Shown here piece after piece: positions 47,561 through 59,732 of a DNA stretch of 64,000 bases. A program made the position numbers and the translations under genes. Position 1 is the first letter of the stretch, and each line of letters starts with the position of its first letter. Below the pieces are notes generated by a model that worked only from the letters and a program-made list of their open reading frames with translations, ran no database searches and was not told the DNA's origin. The stretch is from Welwitschia mirabilis (Eukaryota > Gnetophyta > Gnetopsida > Welwitschiales), in the NCBI GenBank assembly GCA_051453625.1, contig JBOZIK010000001.1, forward strand, positions 175,589,228-175,653,227, written 5' to 3'.

Positions 47561-47660
47561 AATATTTTTAGCCCTTACCCATTAACTTTCTAAAATTCAT
47601 AAGTGGTTAAGTTAAAAATCTCAAAAAATCCATTAGAATGTATAATAGAAATCCAAAATA
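47561..47660 (-). pseudogene. D integrase C-terminal fragment
   Basis: Minus strand reads SNGFFEIFNLTT then KVNG-stop-GLKIF, the same block as B 56010-56080 and E2 11020-11110. It is the only part of integrase left in D. Confidence 0.65.
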
Positions 47661-48299
47661 ACTAATAGTCATCCTTCTTATCATCCATGTGACAGAGACA
47701 ATGATAAAGACTAAAATTAAAAACAAAAAATAGAAATATAGTAGAAAATTAAAAGGAGAAAATGAAAATAGAGACTGTCATCCTGACTATCATGGGGAGG
47801 ACAAAAGGGATGATACACATAGAAAACCAAAATAGAAAGCTGAAAATAAAGTCAAAGTCATAATCATAAGAATAAAAAAGAAAACACCAAAGATAACAAA
47901 TTTTATTCAAATCCTAAGATATATTCAATACTTTTATTGAAAGTAAAGAAAAAATGAAGGATATGTTTAGATGATCTCAAGATGTTGCATTCTTTTAGAG
48001 AAATATGGTCTAAATTAAATGTTTATCAATTGATAGAACATAAATGTATATAATTATTTTTAAGTAAAATCAATTGAAGGAAGAGAGGGATAATAGATAA
48101 AACTCTATGAAACTATATGAAAGCATAAAATTTAGAAGTCAAAAAGGAGATTAATGTTGATTTTGATGAAATATTTTCATTAATCATAAGAGTTTTGTTT
48201 AGATTATTATAAATAAAACTATGTTTTAGTTCACTAAAAATATTTTTCAGATTCAAATTCAAATTATTATTTTTAGTTTTTGTCTCACATAGTGGATAA
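47661..48299 (-). other. D interval between protease linker and integrase end; UTR-like
   Basis: In other family members this place holds RT, RNase H and integrase (about 3 kb). Here 47665-47910 instead carries A/T-rich text with two GTCATCC...GATGA motifs, like the leader or 3'UTR. The 47925-48120 part matches the left end of D'. The deletion was probably filled or joined by template switching. Confidence 0.5.
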
Positions 48300-50760
48300 T
48301 TTCCCTCAAGGTATGAGTTACATTTAAGAGTTAGACTTTCTTGTAATCTAAGGATTTCATTTATTTATCATTTTAATCTTAAAATTTATGCTCAAAGTCC
48401 AATGTATTAATGGCTTTTAATTTTAATGCTGAAGAAATAAAGTTAGTTTGATATTATCTTCTAAGTCCATTTGATCACCCAGGTCTTTCTTAGTTGCATT
48501 AAAAACTATAATGCTAAATGTTTTATTTCCTAGATGATACTTCATCATTCTAGTTCTTATGTTAATAATGTAGTGAGTTATTACATAAAAGTATATCCTA
48601 AAAGTAATGGGTATCTTTTTTTGTTTTTAACTTATATGATAATTACAACTGTTGGATAGTAATCCTCTTCAATTCAGATCACTAAATATATGATGACCCC
48701 TAAGGGTTTCTTAACTAAAGTATCTTCCAATTCTAAAAGAATCTGAGTAGGTTCTATTCTACCTTCTAAACTAAGTTTCTTGCAAATGTGTAGTGACATG
48801 ATATTAACACATGTTCTAATGTTATATAACATCTTTTGATATTTTTAGTTCCCTCTAATGTGACATTTATAATTAATACCCCTAGATCTTTAAATTTGGG
48901 AGATTTTTGTAACACTAAATTTGTAGAAAATTCTGCTAGAAAGACTTTGCTAGAAATGATTCATTTTTTTCCTTCTTATTAAGTCCTTTCATAGGTTTGA
49001 GTATCCCACATTTTGTTGCAAAAGTTTCTAGATTATATTTTTTATCAAGGCTTTGAGATGTCATTAAAATTTGAATTATTATTAATCCTATAAAGCCAAG
49101 GAGTATCTAGTTGCTTTTTTTATTATTGTGAACTTTTTTTCTATTTTTATCAAGAGAAGTGAAGTTATAATCTTCTAATATGTCAATGTCCTCTTCTTTT
49201 TCATTATTTCTAATGTTATTTTGTGGATTTGATGATTTACAAGAAGGAGGGATTTTTTTACTTAACTATTTCATATTACAACCTTCCAATCCTTTTTCAT
49301 TTCATTGAGGTTTGATAAAGGTTGTGTTGCTAATGTTCCTTGGGGTCTTTGGTTTTCTAACATAGTTTTTTGAAGTACATATACTAAGTTTTTAATATTG
49401 GTATTTTGTTTCTCTTATAATTTCATATGATTAACAATAGAATTTTGAAGAGAATCATCTCAATGTTGGAAACTTGATAGGCTCAATTGAAAGTTTGAAT
49501 TTTCAAATTAGTTTTTTGAAGGTTGAAAATTGTTTTAAAAATATGAAGTCAACCTAGTTTGTACCTAATTTTGATATTTGATGTTTGAAAATATTTGATT
49601 AAAATAAAAAACTTTTTTATATATATTAGTTTTATATAGTGATAAAAGTAGACAATCCTTGATAATGTGATAGTTGTCCTCTTATCACTGATGATTTTGG
49701 TCTAACATTTCTCTCAGTTGTTGATTTAGTGTCTAAAATCATTTTAATATATTTCTCTAGGATTGTTGTGAAATTTTTAATTACATTTGTAGTGTTGTAA
49801 TCCATCTCCTTTTCATATTTAGCCTCTTTTAAATCTTTGATGAGTTGATATACAATATGATTTTTCTTTAACATCGGCCAAGTCTAACTAATCTCCACAA
49901 GTTTTTCTAATATTTTCTAGGAATTTTTTAATATAAGGTTTATAAGCTTTCCATCATAAGACAAGTCTACAAGTTGTTTTATATGGGGATGTAGTACATT
50001 ATAAAAGTTAATTAACTAGTTATTCTCATGAAAAAGTATTTATTAGATTAGAATAAGTTGGTACAAAGAAACATTCATATGTGAAAGTATAATACTCACT
50101 TAGTTTTTGTTGAGAGTTTATTATTTCTTTTTCCTTTTTCTAATGGTTTCTTCACTTCTAAATCATTTGATAAAGGTATCCTAAACTTGATCCAAAATTT
50201 TTAAAATTTTATGGAATATGGTTTTTAGCTAATTTTTAGGTCTACATTTTAATATCATAAGAAGGATTACCATGTATGTTCTATTAATAATCATTTTCAT
50301 CATAAGAAGGATTACCATGTATGTTCTATCAATAATCATTTTCTTTCTATTTCTTAAAGTAAGAATTAATTGTTTTATGTCTATGATATGTTAGAAGGGA
50401 TCCTCATCATATTCACCACTAAAGATTAGGTAGGCATTTAGGTTTTTTAGCCCAACATCATCTCAAAAGGGTAGATTAAGAAGAGTTTAAAATTTTTGTT
50501 TCTTATTTGCTAATAATTCTCTCAGGGTAACATTTGCATTATGACTAAGAATAGAGAATCCTATAACTTGTTTTTATTTTTTAGTAGTTATTAACATTTT
50601 AAACTAATTTTCTTTTATAATATTTTATTTATTATTTAGAAAAAATAAATTTAGAAGATGGATTGTATACATTTAGAGATTGTTTTTCTAGTTCAATTTC
50701 AAGATCTACTTATTCTTCTCTATTGTTTTTCTCTATCAATAATCTTTCTTTTTAGTATCT
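48300..50760 (-). pseudogene. D gag and protease/linker remnant
   Basis: Minus-strand order: basic N-terminus near 50760; NANVTLRELLANKKQKF near 50545-50495; DVGLKNLNAYLIF then GEYDEDPF near 50460-50400; an 80-codon ORF 49632-49874 holding LIKDLKEAKYEKEMDY; RPQGTLATQPLSNLNEMKK-like text near 49345-49290; an acidic EEEDIDILEDYNF-type stretch near 49200; then protease text with LQKSPKFKDLGVLIINVTLE (about 48915-48855) and a linker near 48780-48700 with LEDTLVKKPLGVI. Compared with A it is slightly better kept in gag. Broken by TAG, TAA and frame changes. Confidence 0.7.
50254..50343. repeat. 45-bp tandem duplication
   Basis: Two units at 50254-50298 and 50299-50343, each starting ATCATAAGAAGGATTACCAT, with one C/T difference. 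Lies in the D gag remnant; 45 is a multiple of three. Confidence 0.9.
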
Positions 50761-51256
50761 ATTTTTAAGATTAATGATATTATAGAATCTTACACATAGA
50801 AAATAATAAAAAATAAGATAAAAAACAATAGACTATCATCCTAACTATTATAGGGATAATATATGGGATGATACACAAAAAGCAAAGAATAGAAGTTTAA
50901 TAGAAAAGGAATCCAAACCTAGAAAAATGCAGGTTGTCATACTCTTGGACATCCAAACAACAAAGGAGATGATAAGAATTGATTTTTAATTAAAAAATTA
51001 AAATTCAAACATAAAAATGAAAAGTAAAAACTAAAATCATGGACCGTCATCCTATCTATCGTAGGGATGAAAGAGGGGACAATTGTTATTTTACTAGTAG
51101 AACTTAAACTAAAAAACTACAGATAGTAAACATATAGTTTCTAATTAAAATTTGATATCACTATAGATAAATAACCAAATGTAAATCTGATGTAGTCACC
51201 CAAACAATAACAATTTTAATATTCCTTAGTAGCCTTCCTTGACAATAGCACTCATT
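50761..51256 (-). other. D leader and primer-binding site
   Basis: Minus strand from 51256 reads AATGAGTGCTATTGTCAAGG, the decayed tRNA-Asp-type site in line with D'. The leader carries three GTCATCC...GATGA motifs near 50830-50875, 50935-50975 and 51048-51082. Confidence 0.65.
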
Positions 51257-52317
51257 TATTGTGATATGTATTTTTGTAAATATTTATACTAAAGTCCTAT
51301 CATTTATAAATAAAATAGATATTATGCATAATACAATACACTAATATAGTTGGGAGTAAACTCGAATGTCATATCTCATTGAAAACTTATGAGAGAAGAA
51401 TAAGAATTAATTTTTAACAAGCTAAAGTTATCAAAATAAAGAACAATGTGAAAAACAAAGACTCAAGGCTAATGAAAACGTAGCTAAATCTAAATGAAAT
51501 ATAAAATAATCCTAATACTACTTTCTTTTAGCCTTAACAAAGGTTACCCTTAAGATTTATATCATCAATGAAATTTTCACTAGATCAAAGGCAACATAAA
51601 CCATAAGGGATATCTTAAAAACTAACATGTATATATGAAAACAGATTTTTTATATTAAAAAAATCAAACATTTAGATTATAAAATAGTTGGGTCTCAATA
51701 GAGGATGCACAACCCTATACCAAAAAACTTCTTTTTGTAACTCTCAAGATAGATCTCTTATCTTTCAATATCCTATCACAAGAATTTTTGATATAAATAA
51801 AGATGAAAAGAATATTCAAAAGAGGGTTTTATTTATAGGGTTACACAATAATACTATTATACAAAAGATGCTCCAAAGTGCACTCCATTATAAAAGAGGA
51901 ATAGATGAAATGTTTAAGATTAACTATTAGAAGTGGTTACTATGGTCAGCCCATCTATCATCCAGATGACATACAGGATGATATATCCTTACAAAAGATG
52001 ACCTAAAAGACAACTTAGCAATCCACATTAGCATTCAATTATGTCATCGTCTTATTTTTCATGAGATGATAGATGAGATGATATTATTCTTTATTCATTT
52101 TAGTGACGAAAATCAATTCTTTCTGTTAATAATCTTCCTCCAAAGCTTTATGCATCAGAATATGCCTTAAATGCATCAAATATTGCTAAGGATTTCACAT
52201 TTTTGACATCTTCCATTGATTCTTCAAAATCCTCAGAATTACATCTAAATCTATATAGATGTCCTGTAAAACATCTCATAAAACCTAATCAAATGTACAT
52301 AAATTAGCAGTGTATCA
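51257..52317 (-). repeat. D 5' LTR, 1061 bp
   Basis: Minus strand starts TGATACACTGCTAATTT and ends CACAATA (CACAACA in the best copies). It aligns with 45084-46147. The plus ORF 51688-51930 is inside the LTR, antisense, and chance. Confidence 0.85.
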
Positions 52318-53160
52318 ATCATGTAGAAATTTTGGACACATATACCTTTCTTTTGACATTAAATTATAAGCCCACTACTAAACATTCTTTACAAGAAAAC
52401 AAAGGGAAGAAACCATTTACTTCTTGGTTTATAGGTTAAACATGAATCCTACCTATGATAAGAATTTAAAAGACTTGATGTAAGAGGTAAACATCAACTT
52501 ATATTTTTGAAAACTCTTGCAAGAAAATCCTAAATATTCTAAGTTGTGAAAAGATCTAGTAAGAAGAAAATAAATATGTACCATTTCTAGTAATGTCTTT
52601 CTTCCTCAATATATTTACAACTTAGTTATGAAAAAAATGTCTTAAATTCAAGAACCTTAGGATAGTAACATTGAGTATCACCTTGGAAGTAAACAAAAGA
52701 ATTAAAAATGACTTAATTGACATAGGAGTTAATTTAAACATCATGCCTCTTCACATATGTAAAAAAAAAACAATTTGAAAACAGAGTGGAATCTACATAA
52801 ATCATCTTGGAATTGGTTGATACTTTAATTAAGAAATCCTTAGGGATTCTCAAGGACTTAGTTATCTAAATATAAGAATATTTATATCTCATACCTATAG
52901 TCATCATAGATGTCGAACATAATGGAGGCTATCCATTACTATTAGGAAGAGCCTATTATATAATTGCCCACTATATCATTGACACATAGACTAGAATGAT
53001 GGAATGTCATACAAACAATAAGAAGTTTATCATTCAAGTTTTTCACACTATAAAGAAAAAAAAGGAAATAACTTAGAATAAGAACTTAAATCAACCTTAT
53101 TTTTATAGCATTGTCCAACTAAGGAAATATTGATAATGCTACATGAATAAACATTATATG
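52318..53160 (+). pseudogene. B gag end and protease remnant, right of the insertion
   Basis: Takes up B at the point equivalent to A 21535: text parallels A from AACAAAGGGAAGAAACC (52411) on. Protease: LKFKNLRIVTLSITLEV (about 52643-52693), then DLIDIGVNLNIMPLHIC (about 52714-52764). Here the catalytic Asp is kept (D-I-G-V for D-L-G-A). The linker ends with GGYPLLLGRAYYI-like text near 52925-52965. Broken by stops and a frame change. Confidence 0.75.
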
Positions 53161-53399
53161 AGGACCTAACTAAAATACACTATCTTGAGTATGAGAATGA
53201 TGAATTCTTGAACTAGGAGGAAATATAACATGTTTAATTAATTGGAAACCTTTTTGAAGGATGTCATCCCTTGATGTCATCCCAACCACATTCTGAAATG
53301 ATAATAATTGATGAAAATTTAATAATCAAACTTAAAAATTACAACCAAAGGAATTGTCCAAAGATCAAAAATATATTTTTTTGATCTAACAATCTAAAG

Positions 53400-54840
53400 A
53401 AACTTTTGATAATAAGTGATCTTTTTACTTCTTAATAAGAATCTAACTTGATCTTACTTTTAACTTTTAAAGAATATGCTTTTGCTTGGATCCATTTAGA
53501 CATAGTTCCATTCCTTTTCCCATAGTCCAACATAAAATCTACCTCAAGGATAATGCTAAAACTATTAGATAATCATAATGAAGGCTTAACTTAGATCTTT
53601 AGTAAATAGTTAAAGATGAAATTATTAAATTTATAGATTATGGGATCATCTATGCTATATACAATAATACGTGGATTAGCCTTTTAATAGTAATTACAAA
53701 AAAGGATGGAAAAATGAAGAATATTCATTAATTTTAGAAAACTTAATGAGGTTACTAAGAAGGATCAGTTTCCCTTATCATTTCTTAATTAAGTACTTGA
53801 TAGAATCTAAGGACATGCCTAATATTGTTTTCTTTATGGGTATTGTAACTATAATCAAGTTTTTATAGAAAGCAAAGACCAAGCAAAAGTAGCTTTAATC
53901 TCTCCCTTTAGAACCTTTACTTTCAGAAGAATGTCTTTTGGACTTTGTAATACTCCTATGGCCTTCCAATAAGAAATTATGGGGATATTTTCTGATATAA
54001 TAGAGGAATGTATTAAAATATTTATGAATGACTTCTCTATAATTGGTAAATTTTTTTAAAAAAATCATAGAAAGGTTAGAGAAAGTCTTGTATTGATGTA
54101 TAGAGAGTGGCCTACAGTTGAGCTAGGAAAAGTTTCTTCCTTATCAATAATGAAATTATTTTAGGTTAGTACATTTATAATGAAAATATTGAGATGGATC
54201 TAGAAAATTTTTATATCATTAAAAACCTTAAGCCTTTAAATAATGCCAAACAAGTTAGATCATTCCTTGATCATGTTGGTTTTTATCATTACCTTAGTTA
54301 TGATTATGCTAATGTTTATAAATTCCTTTACTTATTTTTTGAAAAAGAAGCTAAGTTTGATTATAACATTTCATGTCAGCTTTATTTTAACATACTTAAG
54401 AATAAAATTTCTTCTAAACCTATTATTACATGTTCCAATTGGATTGAACTAAAGATTTTAAAGGTATATGTAATGAAAGCAACATTACTATGGGTGAGGT
54501 TCTTAGCTAAAAATGTAAAAATAATTTTTTTATCATATTCTGTCTTAATAAAACTTTATCCAAAGTCAAATCCAACTATAGTACTACTAAAAAATAAATG
54601 CTTACCATCCTCTTTTACCTTGATCATCTTAGATAGTATCTTATTGGATTTCATACCAATGTTTACACAAATCATGCTGTCATACACTATTTTATGACTA
54701 AGAAAGATTTTAGTACCAAACTTACTAGGTGGATCCTTCTCATGTAAGAATTTAATCTTACCATTATAGACATGGCTAGAAAACATAATAGTATTGTAGA
54801 TCACTTATCTTGACTTTCTTATTCTCATGATGAACTTTTC
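53400..54840 (+). pseudogene. B reverse transcriptase / RNase H remnant
   Basis: Landmarks: SFGLCNTPMAF (about 53934-53966), FMNDFSIIGKFF (about 54022-54057; F-x-D-D-F with Asp-to-Asn at the first position), YIYNENIEMDLENFYIIKNL (about 54170-54229), then an open frame 54194-54697 with KQVRSFLDHVGFYHYLSYDY and KNKISSKPIITCSNWIEL, the end of RT and start of RNase H. LTRWILLM (about 54721-54744) and NESFPNEQLFTIEKM (about 54845-54889) are the lineage-typical RNase H end and linker. The 167-codon open frame is the longest uninterrupted coding stretch of the family in the window but changes frame after about residue 95. ORFs 54243-54452 and 54556-54804 are shadows. Confidence 0.85.
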
Positions 54841-54849
54841 ATAAATGAA

Positions 54850-56180
54850 TCCTTTCCAAATGAACAACTATTTACTATTGAAAAAATGTATGTCATATCT
54901 TCTACTACTTCCACTCCTTTGTATGCTAATATTGTAAACTATATTATTACTATAAAAACACATTAGCATTGAAACCATAAATCATGGAAGTCTTTTCACC
55001 ATAGGATCGGTGAGTATGATGGAAATGAATCTTGTCTTTACTAAAGATTAAAACATCAAATCATGTTTAAATGTATGCTTAAATAGAAAATCTGAGAGAT
55101 CCTTAACCTTTGTCATGATAAGATATCAGCCAAAATATTATAATGAAAATTCTTAATTCTAGTTTTTATTAATCTACCCTTTTTAAATACTCTTTTGACT
55201 TTACTAGATGGTGCGATACTTGTCAACATTATGATAGCCTAACTTGTTCTCAAGATATATGCCTTAAACCTATGCTTGAATGTAAACCTTTTAATTATTA
55301 GAAGATTAACTTTATAGGCCCTATTAAATCACCTTCTCATGATAAAAATTACATCCTAGTAATCATTGATTATGTTAGTAAGTGAGTTGAAGGTATTCCT
55401 ATTATCAAGAATGATTTCTAAACTATTTACAATTTTATTCAAACTTATATCTTTTAATGTTTTGATTTTTTTAGAATTATCATTAGTGATTAAGAAACCC
55501 ATTTTACTAATTATCATTTTCAGAAACTTCTTTTATTAATTGGAATTGAACATAGAATTACATCCACAAGTAATGACCAAGTCAAAAATGAAAATATAGA
55601 AATTAAAATGATGCTTTAAAAATTAGTCTTTATCAATAAGAAAACTTGGTTCTCTAAACTTAACAATATTCTTTAGACTTACTATACTACCTGGTGAAAC
55701 TCTTTAGGTTTTCCACTGTATGAACTTATGTACAAGAAGGTTTTTATCTTGTCAGTTGATGTTTACTATAACTCCTATCAATTCACTCATTAACTTAACC
55801 TTGTAAACTTGAATGAAAATCTTAAGACTAAATTAGATTTACTTGATCATTTAAATGAAAATCATATCCATGGTATACACCATTAACCAAGCCAAGTTCA
55901 AATATAACAAAAATATTCTACATAAGTAATTTAAACCTAGTTAACTTATTCTTTCATACAATACTTAAGTATGCCTTTTATAGAAAAAGTGCATTTCAAT
56001 GGATTAATTGAAATTTATGATCCAAACACCAAGAGAATTCAAAAAGTTAATGGGGAAAGGTTAAATATTTATGAGTCATTTATAGATAAAACATTAAACA
56101 TGATAGAAGCACTTGTTTTGGAAGCCCCTCTTAATGAGAAGGAATTTTATATTGTCATTTTCTTAATTCCTTCTTAACTG
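54850..56180 (+). pseudogene. B integrase remnant
   Basis: Order: ANIVNYIITIKT (about 54927-54962); zinc finger with HDKIS and RWCDTCQHYDSL (about 55207-55242); core KINFIGP (about 55303-55323, first catalytic Asp now Asn), YILVIIDYVSK (about 55351-55383), RIIISD-stop-ETHFTN (second Asp kept, about 55470-55510), GIEHRITSTSNDQVKNENIE (about 55544-55603, Glu kept). The C-terminal part is the open frame 55971-56177 with VHFNGLIEIYD, KVNGERLNIYESF and MIEALVLEAPLNEKEF. A frameshift lies just before 55971. Two of three catalytic residues survive, against none in A. Confidence 0.85.
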
Positions 56181-58437
56181 ATTCCTTGGATAGACATTCT
56201 GCTCTCACTCAAATATCTTTAACTTGACTTATGTATTACTTTATGAGGTCATCTTAATTAGTAATATTTTACTTATATATTTTAAAATGATAAGATTGGA
56301 TTCAGCTAATTTTAAGACATTTGTATGTCTATTAACTTTATTTAGAAGGAAGATGCCTTGGTTCTTTTATTATCTTTCAATTCTGTGAGTATTTACTTTT
56401 CTTTTTACATGCTCTTATGTTTTTCTCATCTCATTACTTCACTTTTATTATTACAAGTACTTAGTCATCTAGAATCTTTTTATTTTCAAAAAAAGAAAAA
56501 AGAGAAAAGAAATTAAAAGAAAGGAAATAAATAAAAATCATGATCTTTCATATCTGAGCTAAAACCATCATCACCATGATGTCCTACTAGAAGCACATTA
56601 GGGTAAATTTTCTTGAGAGAAGCATTTGGCAATGCTATATGGTAGCTATGGAAACTCCATTAGGAGATCAGTTAGGCATGCTATGTAGGTCCTTACTCCT
56701 CTTATTATAGTTGCACTTCCTTCATCATGGTAGAATAAGTTTTACTTATAGGCTATGGGATTAGTGATATCCTTGGTATCATCTGAGGCATTCCTTGTTT
56801 TTTAGATTTATTTTGCATTTATTACTTTTACATGATCATTTTACTTTTTTGAATTCTATGTTGTTTTGATGTGTGAGCTAGTGAATTTATTTTTAAATAT
56901 CTTTTGATATTATCATTTATTATTTAATAATAGTAGATATAATTGATATCATCATAATCATTACCTATTTGAATGGTACTTTATGCATTTTTACATACTG
57001 TTATGCATTTTTCATCAATCAATTTTATAATTTTTACTAAAGGAATTTGTTAGGTTATAATTTAGGATAGGGCAAATAATATTCTCTATGTTATTAGTTG
57101 TTTATTTTTATTTTTGTCTTTCTTTAGCTATTTTATTAGGTTCTTCAAATTCAATTCCAAACTTTTTCAACATAATATTTGTGATCTAATCATTTAGTAG
57201 TTTCTTATTATTATTACTCATAATTTTTATCCATGGGGGTTGTTTTTTTAGTTTTTGATAGGTAATGATGATACTTTCTATTTTGAGTTTTAATTTCTTA
57301 CTTTTTCATGCTTACTGAATTTTGGCACATTTAAGAAGTTCTTTTAAGCATTTCTTATTTCTACTTAGTGCATTATTATGGTCCCATTCTTTTCTCTTTG
57401 AGTCCTTTCCACATAAGTTTCTTTTTATCATGATCATTATTTTTAAAAATGATTCATTATTTTTTATCATCTCCTTAATTTTCTACTAATTTTCTAATGC
57501 TTGATTGTTGTTTTCCTTACTTCTAAAATTTTTTCTAGTTTTTTCTATCTTTTTAGAATATTACTTGATGAGTGTCATTCCAAGTCTATCATCCCCATGA
57601 TAGACATAATGATAATAACATCTTTAGCTCTCATGGAATCTAGGATTTCTGGATTTACATGTGGAGGGGAGGAGGAAAGATAAATTTTTAAGCTATTTCT
57701 AAGATATTAAGAAAACATTTTGATCTTAAAGGATATGTTTTGAGATTTTACAATACATAATTAAGATGAGATAGTTACAATATGATTTTATATTACTTGA
57801 ATAATTTTTCTTGGGTATTTTCTAGCAATATCACAGTAGAAAAATCATAGAGTTTTTCTATAACTATAATTCAGAACATCTAAAACATCATGGATAAGGA
57901 AAATAATGTTATGATTATTCCTATGTACTTCACCCCTTGTAGAATATATTTAATTCTTACTAATAAACTTGTATACATTATTCTTGAGTTATCACTACTT
58001 ACTATTACTATCTTGAACTATGCATACACATCATGATTTTTTTGAAGCTATTATTATTACATCTTATAATGATTTTATTATGTAGAACATTTATTTTTTA
58101 TATTGTAATGTGTTAAACATTTTAAGTAAGGGGCTAACAAAGATGTTAATATTTGTATTTTTTTTTTATAATCATGTTGTAGGCATATAACTTTTATTAT
58201 GATTTTAGAAGTTCTATTGTCCCCGTTGTTATCCACATAACAAGCATGATGATATATCTATTATACATCCATATCAAGTACTGTATTAGTTAACTTGTTT
58301 TTAATGTTTATTCTTACATGATAAAAATTCTTAAACTCAACTCAGATTTTTCCTAGTTTTTGGTTATTTAGTCAAATTAGTTCATAATATGGTTAATCAC
58401 CTACTTTATTAGGGACTAATAAGAATAATTAGGAGGC
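56181..58437 (+). other. B 3' untranslated region
   Basis: Parallels the 3'UTR of A and E2. It has a purine-rich GGAGGGGAGGAGGAAAG at 57662-57678 where A has AAAAGGGGGA, and ends AAGAATAATTAGGAGGC just before the LTR, the polypurine tract. The ORF 57501-57683 overlaps the purine box and is not convincing. Confidence 0.6.
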
Positions 58438-59727
58438 TATTTTGCAATACCAATTTGTGAGATTTTTATGGAATAGTTTGAGTACTTTTGTAGGACATTT
58501 ATATAGGATTAGATGCAATTCTGATGATTATGAGAAATTGATGAGATGATCACTAAAACATATTATTCTTGGCATATTTGGAGGCATCATAAGCTTATTA
58601 TGATACTTCATGCCTTGAAGGAAAGGTTAACAATGCAGAAGACTAATTTCCATTAATCTGGAAAGATAAAGAGGCATATCATTACCTATGTTATTCCCAC
58701 GATAGTCAAATAATAGTACTGTTAACATAAACTAAAGCTGCAAAGTTGACTGTTGAGCTAGAAGCTGATGAATCACCTTTCATTGTGATGTATTATCCCT
58801 ATATCATCTACATAATGGTAAATATGATATATATTTTTTATGAATGGAAAGAATTATCTTCCATGATAGTTAAGATGATAACTATTTTATATGGATGGAA
58901 AGAATTATCTTTGTAATGGGGTCATGTGGCCCATGTGGGTTACTAGGATTTATTCTTTAACTTTTAGGATCTCTCTTCTAAAACTTTACAATAAAATTAT
59001 AAATACCCCCTTTTCTCTTTACTTCTATTTCCATATTTTATACTATATATTCTTGTGATAGAAGATTGAAGGATAAGAGGTACATCCATTAGCTACAGAG
59101 AGAATATCTCTTTGATGTTAGGCTGAGTATCCTTCATTAAGGTAATGCTACTTTGTTGTAAGTGGATGTTAAATTAATGATTAACTCAAGAACGTTTTTT
59201 ACTTCTATTGTATAAATCTCCCTTATAGTTGATTATGATTTGGTAAAATCTTCATAATCTATTTAGATCATAAGAACAACCTTATTATAGTCGATATTAT
59301 TATTTTAGATCTTACATTACATTTTCTTCCATTCTTATATTTGCATTATCTATATTCTATTTGATATATTATAGAGCTCATATTAGTTATGGACAAGTGA
59401 TAAACACTTCCTAATTAATATAAGTGCTAATTCTTGTAATAGGATGATTAGAATCCAAATAAACTCATTACACTTGTGTTTTAACTATTTTCATTTCATC
59501 ATCATTCATCTTACATTACATTTGTATTATTCTTTATTTTTCATTTACTAAAGGAAAAAATTAAAAATACTTCATGAAATTAATTATCTAATTTCTACCC
59601 TAGTGCCTTCAACAAATTACGACGTTCAAGTTAACTCTCATTTCTATTAGTGTGTGTTTTTCTATAAGTATTATGATTTATAGGTTTTACCTAAGGATTT
59701 AAAAATTACACAAATTTATACATAACA
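58438..59727 (+). repeat. B 3' LTR, 1290 bp
   Basis: Starts TATTTTGCAATACCAATTTG and ends ACATAACA, followed by ATGAC. It carries a partial tandem duplication of about 50 bases near 58840-58915 (TGGAAAGAATTATCTT twice) that the 5' LTR lacks. Confidence 0.9.
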
Positions 59728-59732
59728 ATGAC
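59728..59732. repeat. Target-site duplication of B, right (ATGAC)
   Basis: Identical to 38671-38675. Confidence 0.85.

Larger units (their letters stand above)
45084..52317 (-). mobile_element. D: Athila-like element with internal deletion, minus strand, nested in B
   Basis: LTR at 51257-52317, internal 46148-51256, LTR at 45084-46147. The internal part holds primer site, leader, gag, protease/linker, then directly the very end of integrase (KVNG box near 47590) and the 3'UTR. RT, RNase H and most of integrase are absent, so at 7.2 kb it is a deletion derivative that would need enzymes from a relative. It sits in B between gag and protease, opposite in sense. The right flank of the outer LTR is ATCAT; the left flank is hidden by the gap. 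Confidence 0.75.
38676..59727 (+). mobile_element. B: Athila-like Ty3/gypsy element, plus strand, split by D/D'
   Basis: The LTRs at 38676-39994 and 58438-59727 are closely similar over their length, more like each other than like the A, D or E2 LTRs, and are flanked by the same 5 bases, ATGAC. That proves one insertion event although 21 kb separate the ends. Left of the insert: 5' LTR, primer site, leader and gag. Right of the insert: end of gag, protease, RT-RNase H, integrase, 3'UTR and 3' LTR. The insert, 42175-52317 plus the 100-base gap before it, is a minus-strand relative. Without it B would be about 10.8 kb. Confidence 0.85.

Noticed and set aside
54243-54804. ORFs 54243-54452 (plus) and 54556-54804 (minus)
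   Set aside because: Overlap the in-frame RT/RNase H text of B in other frames.
13560-58830. Recurring GATGAC motif as a CRISPR-like array
   Set aside because: Copies are dispersed, diverged and confined to LTRs and UTRs; no constant repeat length, no spacers, no cas genes, and the window is a plant genome.
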